A stretch of DNA of 6,804 nucleotides, taken from the NCBI GenBank assembly GCA_900770405.1, contig CAAGKL010000087.1, forward strand, positions 1 through 6,804, given 5' to 3'. The position numbers and the translations under genes are program-made. Below the pieces are notes generated by a model, which did not search any database, was not told where the DNA came from, and was given only the letters and a program-made list of their open reading frames with translations. This DNA is from Clostridia bacterium. Lineage in GTDB: Bacteria > Bacillota > Clostridia > UBA1381. Of the stretch, positions 1-5,279 are shown piece after piece. Position 1 is the stretch's first letter; every line of letters starts with the position of its first letter.

Positions 1-9
1 ACAAAATGA

Positions 10-20
10 GGGACTGTCCC
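10..20. repeat. 11-bp perfect palindrome GGGAC-T-GTCCC
   Basis: GGGAC and GTCCC flank a single T. The central heptamer GACTGTC recurs at 1851-1857 and, inverted, at 1878-1884 around the recombinase start codon. It could be a protein-binding site, the end of a small repeat, or chance. Nothing else in the first 42 bases is interpretable. Confidence 0.3.
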
Positions 21-45
21 AATCAAAAGTTTAGAGATAAAAGGT

Positions 46-96
46 GCGATATAGGGCACTCCCTTAAAAAGAGTAACAGTCCTCTTATCCGCACCA
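46..96 (+). pseudogene. tRNA-Leu(UAA)-like remnant with encoded CCA end
   Basis: Positions 78-96 read AGTCCTCTTATCCGCACCA, which looks like the 3' half of a T-arm plus the acceptor strand, discriminator A and CCA of a bacterial tRNA-Leu. GCG-ATA (46-51) can pair with TATCCGC (86-92) if one G is missing. ACTCC (58-62) and AGAGT (70-74) form an anticodon-like stem with one C/A mismatch around the 7-nt loop CTTAAAA, giving T33, anticodon TAA and A37, as in typical tRNA-Leu(UAA). The D-arm, variable arm and 5' half of the T-arm are missing, so the unit is about 51 nt against the usual 85 or so. A strong terminator follows on the same strand, as after many tRNA genes. It is probably a decayed tRNA or a tRNA-derived attachment-site fragment; a chance resemblance is possible. 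Confidence 0.42.
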
Positions 97-97
97 T

Positions 98-148
98 ACC
101 GAGTGTTCTTACAGAACTTGAAAGGTTTTGTATGACACTCGGTTTTTT
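98..148 (+). terminator. Strong rho-independent terminator, plus strand
   Basis: ACCGAGTGT (98-106) pairs perfectly with ACACTCGGT (135-143). Inside it, TACAGAAC (110-117) pairs with GTTTTGTA (125-132) with one G-U pair, leaving a 7-nt loop. A run of T (143-148) follows. The T-run is only on the plus-strand side, so the hairpin would stop rightward transcripts, such as one through the tRNA-like remnant, and not the leftward recombinase transcript. Confidence 0.7.
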
Positions 149-157
149 ATTGACTTT

Positions 158-286
158 TTAACTTGCACAAGCGGCAAAATGAACATCTACGCCCTGTCTT
201 GTATGTACCGAAACATTGTTTTCGGGCAGTTTTTCAAGGGCGGGTATTTCAATATTGCCTATGCAAGTATAGTGAATTGTGAGCTG
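158..286 (-). pseudogene. Stranded C-terminal tail of the serine recombinase
   Basis: The reading frame of the recombinase continues past its TAA stop (287-289) for 42 more codons before a second TAA at 158-160. The translated tail starts QLTIHYTCIGNIEIP and contains VHTRQGVDVHF. That is the kind of beta-strand-rich ending (family pattern roughly Q-x-I-x-I-H/Y-Y-x-x-x-G-x-I-x-I-P) that normally completes TndX-like recombinases after an EKIDG-like segment. There is no plausible separate start codon or ribosome-binding site. I read it as the original C-terminus cut off by a nonsense mutation; a single C-to-T change of CAA would produce the TAA. Full length would be about 567 residues. Confidence 0.72.
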
Positions 287-1861
287 TTAAACGGTTTTAC
301 CGTCAATCTTTTCGGACTGATGTACTTCAATTTTTTCAATCAATTCGTTTAACATTCTCGGAGTAAGTTTTCTTGCTCTGGTATATTTACGGACAGAAGC
401 CATAAACATATCAGCCGTTACAGCTTTGCTTTTTTCGGTGTTAAGTTCTGTTTCCAATTCCTTAATGCGTGCCGTAATTTCCTTTTGCTCCGATTCGTAT
501 TTGACGGATAACTTTGCAAATCTGTCATCGCTTATCTTGCCGGAAACATTGTCCTCATAGATATGCTCAAACAAATTGTCGAGCTCGTCATTTCTTGCAT
601 TTAATATATTTAATTCTTTTTGCTTTAATTGTCTTTCCTGCTCTGCTGCTTTTATTAAGTGTCCCATAACAATTTTAACAAATTCACTCTCATACTGCGT
701 TGCAAGTTTTGTTAAGCGTCTGATTTCGCCAAGTACAACCTTTTCCAAAAAATCAACCCGTATATAGTGTGTTGAGTTACAGATTTTCCGTTTGCCTTTG
801 TTATATCCCGAACAGTTAAAATATTCTATTTCAGGATTTGCCTGATTAAAGTGATACCATAAGTTACTGCCGCAGTCAGCACACACAAGCAACCCGGCAA
901 ACATATTTTTTTCGCCGTCCGATTTCTGCTTTTTGCGTGTTTTTCTGCTCCGTCTTTCTTGTATTGTTTCCCATACGCTTCGGTCAACAATAGGCTCGTG
1001 AACGTCTTTGAATACAACCCAATTTTCACGGTCATTTACTATGCGCTTTTTATTTTTGTATGACCTTGAATATGTTTTGAAATTCAAGACATCACCGCAA
1101 TATTCTTGTTTTGTCAGAATTGAAACGATTGTTGAGCTTTTCCATTGACAACTTAAAGTGTTTTTCGCACCCGGTCTGCCAATGCCTTTGCTTTGCCAAT
1201 AGCTTGTGGGAATAAGGATATTTTCGCTTGCGAGAATATCCGCTATCTGATGAGGTCCGATTCCGTCCATTGTCATACTGAATATCCGTCTGACAACAGC
1301 GGCGGCTTCTTCATCAATAACCCAGCTTTTGCTGCCGCCGGGATTTTTCATATAACCATACGGGGGCAATCCCATAGGCTCACCCGCATTGCCTTTAATC
1401 TTATTGCTGATACGGCGTTTTTTTGAAATGTCCCTTACGTACCATTCGTTAAAGAGATTTTTAATCGGAGCAAGTTCATTTTCGCCTTCTTCCGTATCTA
1501 TATTGTCTGATACTGCAATGAGTCTTATATCGTGCTCCGGCAAAAATTCCTCTGTCAGTTTTCCGACTTCAATATAATTTCTGCCAAGTCTTGAAAGGTC
1601 TTTTACAAATACGGCTGATACCTTGTTATCCTCAATCGCTTTAATCATTCGTATGTAATCGGGGCGATCCATTGTTACGCCGGAAATACCGTCATCGCAA
1701 AAAATCAAGAGATTTGTATATCCCTTTTCTTTTGCAATTTTGGTTAGTAATTTTTTCTGATTTCCTATACTGTAACTGTCGCCTTCCAAATTATCATCGC
1801 GGGAAAGACGCACATACAAAGCTGCGGTAACTTCTCTTTTTTTATTTTTTGACTGTCTCAT
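287..1861 (-). CDS. Large serine recombinase (TndX/TnpX-like), C-terminally truncated
   Basis: This is a site-specific DNA recombinase of the large serine family, which excises and inserts mobile elements through a covalent serine-DNA intermediate. The resolvase-type catalytic domain spans about residues 12-150. It shows YVRLS with nucleophile Ser20 and Arg18, the DDGISG motif (56-61), DRPDY (65-69) and VKDLSRLGR (86-94). The 'recombinase' DNA-binding domain covers about 155-305. A zinc ribbon follows with Cys327, Cys330, Cys350 and Cys361, then a long charged coiled-coil segment (about 400-480). The start is firm: AAAGGAGG lies 5 nt upstream of the ATG. The protein is 524 residues, stopping at EKIDGKTV, and 42 in-frame family-like residues lie beyond the stop, so it has probably lost its C-terminal tail. 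Whether it is still active is unclear. Its codons are visibly AT-richer than those of leuS, in keeping with horizontal transfer. Confidence 0.93.
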   Translation of the reverse strand: MRQSKNKKREVTAALYVRLSRDDNLEGDSYSIGNQKKLLTKIAKEKGYTNLLIFCDDGISGVTMDRPDYIRMIKAIEDNKVSAVFVKDLSRLGRNYIEVGKLTEEFLPEHDIRLIAVSDNIDTEEGENELAPIKNLFNEWYVRDISKKRRISNKIKGNAGEPMGLPPYGYMKNPGGSKSWVIDEEAAAVVRRIFSMTMDGIGPHQIADILASENILIPTSYWQSKGIGRPGAKNTLSCQWKSSTIVSILTKQEYCGDVLNFKTYSRSYKNKKRIVNDRENWVVFKDVHEPIVDRSVWETIQERRSRKTRKKQKSDGEKNMFAGLLVCADCGSNLWYHFNQANPEIEYFNCSGYNKGKRKICNSTHYIRVDFLEKVVLGEIRRLTKLATQYESEFVKIVMGHLIKAAEQERQLKQKELNILNARNDELDNLFEHIYEDNVSGKISDDRFAKLSVKYESEQKEITARIKELETELNTEKSKAVTADMFMASVRKYTRARKLTPRMLNELIEKIEVHQSEKIDGKTV

Positions 1862-1887
1862 AAAGTCCTCCTTTCTTGACAGTCAAA
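1848..1887 (-). promoter_or_regulatory. Hairpin enclosing recombinase RBS and start codon
   Basis: In the mRNA, UUUGACUGUC (1887-1878) and GACAGUCAAA (1857-1848) form a perfect 10-bp inverted repeat. The 20-nt loop holds the AAAGGAGG Shine-Dalgarno sequence and the AUG. The downstream arm is coding (codons 2-5). The upstream arm is itself a small palindrome, TTGAC-A-GTCAA (1876-1886). It may tune translation initiation, or as DNA it may be a recombinase or repressor site. The pairing is seen directly; a regulatory role is inferred. Confidence 0.5.
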
Positions 1888-1907
1888 TAAACAGTATTAC
1901 CAATAAT

Positions 1908-1936
1908 ATTGTACCACGCTTTATTTGTTCTGTCAG
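1908..1936 (-). promoter_or_regulatory. Sigma-A-type promoter for the recombinase
   Basis: On the minus strand, CTGACA (1936-1931, 5 of 6 matches to TTGACA) is followed by a 17-bp spacer and TACAAT (1913-1908, 5 of 6 matches to TATAAT). A TG one base before the -10 box makes it an extended -10. Transcription would start near 1901, giving a leader of about 40 nt that carries the hairpin over the ribosome-binding site. The promoter lies between the small upstream ORF and the recombinase, so the recombinase can be expressed alone. Confidence 0.6.
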
Positions 1937-1961
1937 CCGTATTCTGAAAATTTGTGAAGTT

Positions 1962-2189
1962 TTATTTTCCGTCTGTCATAAGACGGAGTAAAACCGTACC
2001 CAAAGTATCGGTTGAGTTTTCTTTGAAAACAGGTTTAACTATATAACGGTCATTAAATCCTAACTCATATACAAAGATTTCAGTTTGCTTTTCCAAACCA
2101 TATTTTGGTTGCTGTCCTATTTCTTTGATTTCTTCTATAGTTTCGAAATATTCACCTTCCGTATCCATCGAGGATATGTATTGCGACAT
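1962..2189 (-). CDS. Small TnpW-like element protein, N-terminus uncertain
   Basis: This is a protein of about 75 residues of unknown function. Its C-terminal half (IFVYELGFNDRYIVKPVF, then KENSTDTLGTVLLRLM) has the pattern of the short TnpW-type proteins encoded beside large serine recombinases in clostridial elements: an 'IG-x-T-x-YIV' strand, a K-x-x-x-x-ET segment, then a short amphipathic helix ending in LLRLM. The N-terminal half is acidic. The resemblance is from memory and weak. The start is unsettled: GTG at 2198, ATG at 2189 and ATG at 2168 are all in frame and none has a Shine-Dalgarno sequence. The 5' end also overlaps a remnant of another gene, so the native N-terminus may have been lost at an insertion junction. 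A 6-bp hairpin (1969-1974 with 1981-1986) lies at the 3' end without a T-run. The recombinase starts 100 nt downstream. Confidence 0.5.
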   Translation of the reverse strand: MSQYISSMDTEGEYFETIEEIKEIGQQPKYGLEKQTEIFVYELGFNDRYIVKPVFKENSTDTLGTVLLRLMTDGK

Positions 2190-2268
2190 TGTACACACAC
2201 ATAAGAAATATCATCAGCCCTGATGTGATAAGTGTAAAAAATACATTTTCAAGCTTTGTTTCCGGTAT
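2152..2268 (-). pseudogene. 5' fragment of a DUF2798-like membrane-protein gene
   Basis: A good Shine-Dalgarno sequence (GGAGG, 2280-2276) sits 7 nt before an ATA codon that opens a 38-codon frame. It reads IPETKLENVFFTLITSG followed by LMIFLMCVYNVAI, then HILDGYGR and a stop. The pattern [M]P-x-x-K-x-E-x-x-x-FTL and a first hydrophobic helix ending in YN-x-A matches the N-terminus of DUF2798 proteins, small membrane proteins that usually have several helices. Resemblance ends around residue 31. The ATA where ATG is expected, and the loss of everything after the first helix, point to a dead stump. It probably followed leuS in the ancestral chromosome and was cut by arrival of the recombinase element. 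The family call is from memory. Confidence 0.5.
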
Positions 2269-2283
2269 TTTAAAACCTCCGAT

Positions 2284-2340
2284 AATTAAAATAAACATAA
2301 AAATGCCGCCCGATCGTCGGACATAGACCGGGCGACATTT
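2284..2340 (-). terminator. Probable terminator of the leuS operon
   Basis: AAATGCCGCCCG (2301-2312) pairs with CGGGCGACATTT (2329-2340) over 12 positions with a single C/A mismatch and a 16-nt loop. On the minus strand the stem is followed by a T-rich stretch containing T5 and TTTATTTT. It lies about 100 nt past the leuS stop and just before the DUF2798-like stump. The plus-strand side lacks a T-run, so the direction fits leuS. Confidence 0.65.
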
Positions 2341-2380
2341 AATGTCAATAATATTATATCGGTTTTTTTCAAAATTTTAA

Positions 2381-2441
2381 TTGGTGTAAGTTACAAAATT
2401 CATAGCAGCTTTAAACGCAGCTCTGCGAAGATTTACACAAG
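2381..2441 (-). other. Folded 3' untranslated stretch after leuS
   Basis: Directly after the leuS stop, CGCAG (2423-2427 on the minus strand) and CTGCG (2416-2420) form a tight 5-bp hairpin followed by TTTAAA. It is nested inside a longer inverted repeat, TTGTGTAA against TTACACCAA (2433-2440 with 2381-2389, one bulge), which is followed by TTAAAATTTT. It could be a weak first terminator or an mRNA-stabilising end. The rest of 2341-2380 is AT-rich and shows nothing convincing. Confidence 0.3.
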
Positions 2442-4853
2442 TTACTTAACGACAATGTTTAAAAGCTTTCCGGGAACGGCGATGACCTTGACGATGCTCC
2501 TGTTGCCGACGAGTGCGGCAATAACGTCGCTTTCACGCGCAATTTTTTCCATTGCAGCGCGATCCGTGTCCGCGGCAATCATCATCTTATCCTTGACCTT
2601 TCCGTTAATCTGTATCGCAATCTCAATCTCGGAATCGACGGTCAGCGCCTCATCGTATGAGGGCCACTCCGCGAGTGACAAAAATCCGCCGTTGCCGTAC
2701 TTTTCCCAAAGCTCCTCGGTGATGTGCGGCGCAACCGGGTTCAACAGCGTAATCAGCGTCAAAAACTCGCCGCGCGTAACCTTGCCCGCCTTGTAGAATT
2801 CGTTCACAAGGCTCATCAGTGCGGCAATCGCCGTATTGAATTTCATTTTCTCGTAGTCATCGGAGACCTTTTTGATGGTCTTGTGCATGTTCGACTCGAG
2901 CTCCTTGCTGTAGCCGTCGCCGTCGGTGAGCATATCCTGCAGATTCCATACGCGCTCGAGGAATTTGTAGCAGCCCTTGAGCCCGTCCTGCGACCAGGGG
3001 GTGGACTGGTCGAATGCGCCAATGAACATTTCAAAGGTACGAACCGCGTCCGCACCGTAATCGCGCACAACCTCGTCGGGATTTACGACGTTGTTGCGGG
3101 ATTTGGACATTTTTTCGCCGTTTTCGCCCAAAATCATACCGTGCGAGGTGCGCTTCATATAGGGCTCCTTTGTCGGCACAACGCCGATGTCGTAGAGGAA
3201 CTTGTGCCAGAAGCGCGAGTAGAGCAGATGCAGCGTGGTGTGTTCCATACCGCCGTTGTACCAGTCAACCGGTGACCAGTAGTCGAGCGCCTCCTTCGAG
3301 CAGAGCGCCTCGCTGTTGTGCGGGTCCATATAGCGCAGGAAATACCAGCTCGAGCCCGCCCACTGAGGCATCGTGTCGGTTTCGCGCTTTGCGGGGCCGT
3401 GGCAGTGCGGGCAGGTGGTGTTTATCCAGTCCGTCGCCTTTGCCAGCGGCGATTCGCCGTTTTCGCCCGGCTCAAATTCGTCGATTTCGGGCAGTTTGAG
3501 CGGGAGCTCCTCCTCGGGCACGGGTACCCAGCCGCACTTCTCGCAGTATACGAGGGGGATAGGCTCGCCCCAGTAGCGCTGGCGCGAGAAGAGCCAGTCG
3601 CGCAGCTTGAAGTTGACCTTCTTTTTGCCGATGCCCTTTTCTTCGAGATATTTTATCATCGCGGCAATTGCCTCTTTAACCTGCATACCGTCGAGGAAAC
3701 CGGAATTTACCATAGTACCGCTGTAGGTATCGGTGTACGCCTCTTTCTGCACGTCCTCGCCGCCGGCTACCACCTCGATTATCGGAAGGTCAAATTTTTT
3801 CGCAAATTCCCAGTCGCGCGTGTCGTGCGCGGGAACAGCCATAATCGCGCCCGTTCCGTAGGTTACGAGTACGTAGTCGGAAATGAAAATCGGGATTTCC
3901 TTACCCGTGACGGGGTTTATCGCGGAAACGCCGTCGAGCCTGACGCCGGTTTTGTCCTTTGAGAGCTCGGTGCGCTCAAACTCGGATTTCTTGCCGGCGA
4001 GCGTGATATAATCGCGCACCGCGTCGGCGTTGGTAAGGGTCGGCATAAGCTTTTCGATGAGCTTGTGCTCGGGCGCAAGAACGAGGTACGTCGCGCCGAA
4101 AAGCGTGTCCGCGCGCGTTGTGTAGACCGTGACATTATCGCCGGAGGTGAGCTCAAAGCGCACCTCTGCGCCCTCCGAGCGCCCGATCCAGTTTTTCTGC
4201 TGGAGCTTTACGCGCTCGATAAAGTCGACCTCATCGAGGTCTTTTATAAGCCTGTCGGCGTACTCGGTGATTTTGAGCATCCACTGGCTCTTTCTGCGCT
4301 GGACAACCTCGCTGCCGCAGCGCTCGCAAACGCCGTTTACGACCTCCTCGTTGGACAGCCCGACCTTACAGCCGGTGCACCAGTTAATCGGCATTTCCTG
4401 CTTGTAAGCAAGCCCTTTTTTGAACATTTGCAGAAAAATCCACTGCGTCCACTTGTAGTAGTCCGGGTCGGTGGTGTTTATTTCGCGCGACCAGTCGAAG
4501 GAAAAGCCGAGCATTTTGAGCTGACGTGTGAAATTTGCGATGTTGTTTTTCGTGACGATTTTCGGGTGAATTTTGTTTTTTATCGCAAAATTCTCGGTCG
4601 GCAGTCCGAACGCATCCCAGCCGATCGGATAGAGCACGTTATAGCCCTGCATTCTGCGCTTTCTCGCGACTATGTCAAGCGCGGTGTAGCTGCGCGGATG
4701 CCCCACGTGCAAGCCCTGCCCGGAGGGGTAGGGGAATTCTATCAGGGCGTAGAATTTCTTCTTGTCGCCGCCGGTTTTTGCGTGAAAGCAGCCGGCGTCC
4801 TCCCATTTATCCTGCCATTTTTTTTCAATTTCGGAGAAATTATATCTTCCCAT
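2442..4853 (-). CDS. leuS: Leucyl-tRNA synthetase
   Basis: This cytosolic class I aminoacyl-tRNA synthetase charges tRNA-Leu with leucine using ATP. With the start chosen here it is 803 residues, normal for bacteria. The HIGH-type motif appears as PYPSGQGLHVGH (His49 and His52). Zinc-type cysteine pairs C-x2-C lie at about 159-162 and 176-179, with a second set at about 437-440 and 481-484. The CP1 editing domain includes TTRADTLFGATY (about 245-256) and the GTGAIMAVPAHD segment (about 333-344), whose Asp pocket prevents mischarging. KMSKS is at 581-585. The C-terminal anticodon-binding region ends in a small domain finishing NIVVK. I chose the ATG giving MGRYNFSEIEKKWQ, the usual family N-terminus. 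A GTG 15 nt upstream would add five residues and directly abuts AAAGG. The Shine-Dalgarno is weak or distant (GAAAGGG 14 nt upstream), and the gene starts 26 nt after rsfS, so coupled translation is likely. There is no room for a T-box leader. Confidence 0.98.
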   Translation of the reverse strand: MGRYNFSEIEKKWQDKWEDAGCFHAKTGGDKKKFYALIEFPYPSGQGLHVGHPRSYTALDIVARKRRMQGYNVLYPIGWDAFGLPTENFAIKNKIHPKIVTKNNIANFTRQLKMLGFSFDWSREINTTDPDYYKWTQWIFLQMFKKGLAYKQEMPINWCTGCKVGLSNEEVVNGVCERCGSEVVQRRKSQWMLKITEYADRLIKDLDEVDFIERVKLQQKNWIGRSEGAEVRFELTSGDNVTVYTTRADTLFGATYLVLAPEHKLIEKLMPTLTNADAVRDYITLAGKKSEFERTELSKDKTGVRLDGVSAINPVTGKEIPIFISDYVLVTYGTGAIMAVPAHDTRDWEFAKKFDLPIIEVVAGGEDVQKEAYTDTYSGTMVNSGFLDGMQVKEAIAAMIKYLEEKGIGKKKVNFKLRDWLFSRQRYWGEPIPLVYCEKCGWVPVPEEELPLKLPEIDEFEPGENGESPLAKATDWINTTCPHCHGPAKRETDTMPQWAGSSWYFLRYMDPHNSEALCSKEALDYWSPVDWYNGGMEHTTLHLLYSRFWHKFLYDIGVVPTKEPYMKRTSHGMILGENGEKMSKSRNNVVNPDEVVRDYGADAVRTFEMFIGAFDQSTPWSQDGLKGCYKFLERVWNLQDMLTDGDGYSKELESNMHKTIKKVSDDYEKMKFNTAIAALMSLVNEFYKAGKVTRGEFLTLITLLNPVAPHITEELWEKYGNGGFLSLAEWPSYDEALTVDSEIEIAIQINGKVKDKMMIAADTDRAAMEKIARESDVIAALVGNRSIVKVIAVPGKLLNIVVK

Positions 4854-4879
4854 ATCTCTTGTATACACCCTTTCAGAAT

Positions 4880-5218
4880 TTATTTGAGTTCAACATCAAT
4901 GCGCGGCGCGTCGTCCCAAAGGCGCTCGAGCGCATAAAATTCGCGCGTCTGCTCCTGCATAATATGCACGATGATATTGCCGTAATCGAGCAAAATCCAG
5001 CTCGCGTTCTGATAGCCCTCCTTGTGAGCGCACAAAACGCCCGCCTTTGCGAGCTGCTCCTCGACATTGTCAGCGCAGGCACGCACCTGCACGGCGGACG
5101 GGCACGAGCAGATTATGAAATAATCGCCGAGCGAGGTCACACCGGAGATGTCCAAAATATCTATGCGCGACGCCTTTTTGTCATAGAGCGCCTGCGCAAT
5201 GGCGTTTACAGTATCCAT
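4880..5218 (-). CDS. rsfS: Ribosome silencing factor RsfS
   Basis: RsfS binds ribosomal protein uL14 on the 50S subunit and blocks joining of the 30S subunit, lowering translation in starvation or stationary phase. The protein is 112 residues, typical of the family. Hallmarks are the N-terminal helix, IDILDISG, the core GDYFIICSCPSAVQVRACAD, the HKEGYQNASWILLDYGNIIVHIM block, and the end-piece FYALERLWDDAP. The start is well supported: AGGAAGG (5233-5227) lies 8 nt before the ATG. It is separated by 61 nt from nadD/yqeK and carries its own promoter, then runs into leuS 26 nt later, pairing a translation brake with a tRNA synthetase. This close rsfS-leuS linkage is common in Firmicutes. Confidence 0.97.
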   Translation of the reverse strand: MDTVNAIAQALYDKKASRIDILDISGVTSLGDYFIICSCPSAVQVRACADNVEEQLAKAGVLCAHKEGYQNASWILLDYGNIIVHIMQEQTREFYALERLWDDAPRIDVELK

Positions 5219-5240
5219 ACCAAAAGCCTTCCTTTCATAT

Positions 5241-5269
5241 ATTATACCGCAGTCTGCGGTGTTTGTCTA
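5241..5269 (-). promoter_or_regulatory. Internal promoter for rsfS-leuS with palindromic spacer
   Basis: On the minus strand, TAGACA (5269-5264, 5 of 6 matches) is followed by exactly 17 bp and a perfect TATAAT (5246-5241). The spacer carries the palindrome ACCGCAG-A-CTGCGGT (5260-5246, 7-bp arms), whose last base is the first T of the -10 box. Transcription would start near 5234, right at the Shine-Dalgarno sequence, so the leader would be only about 16 nt. The palindrome could be an operator, or as RNA a small hairpin in read-through transcripts from nadD/yqeK. It lacks a T-run, so it is not a classic terminator. Confidence 0.65.
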
Positions 5270-5279
5270 TGTTAAAATG

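Noticed and set aside
98..148. Terminator of the recombinase gene
   Set aside because: The hairpin lies just past the recombinase frame, but the T-run is on the plus-strand side only, so its direction is wrong for a minus-strand transcript.
287..289. TAA recoded as an amino acid in the recombinase
   Set aside because: leuS, rsfS and yhbY end in TAA, and their products have normal lengths, so TAA acts as a stop here; a simple nonsense mutation is more likely.
2343..2358. Promoter-like TATAAT (2353-2358, minus) and TTGACA (2343-2348, minus) after leuS
   Set aside because: The boxes are in the wrong order to act together; TATAAT has no good -35 at 16-18 bp and TTGACA has no good -10. The region is simply AT-rich.
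4065..4937. Open frame of 290 codons on the plus strand, and others at 2724-3275 and 3318-3962
   Set aside because: They are antisense to leuS (the first also to the rsfS 3' end), with no family resemblance and no ribosome-binding logic.
4854..5279. T-box leucine riboswitch expected upstream of leuS
   Set aside because: leuS starts 26 nt after rsfS, and the gap before rsfS is only 61 nt; neither can hold a T-box, and no T-box-like motif is seen.
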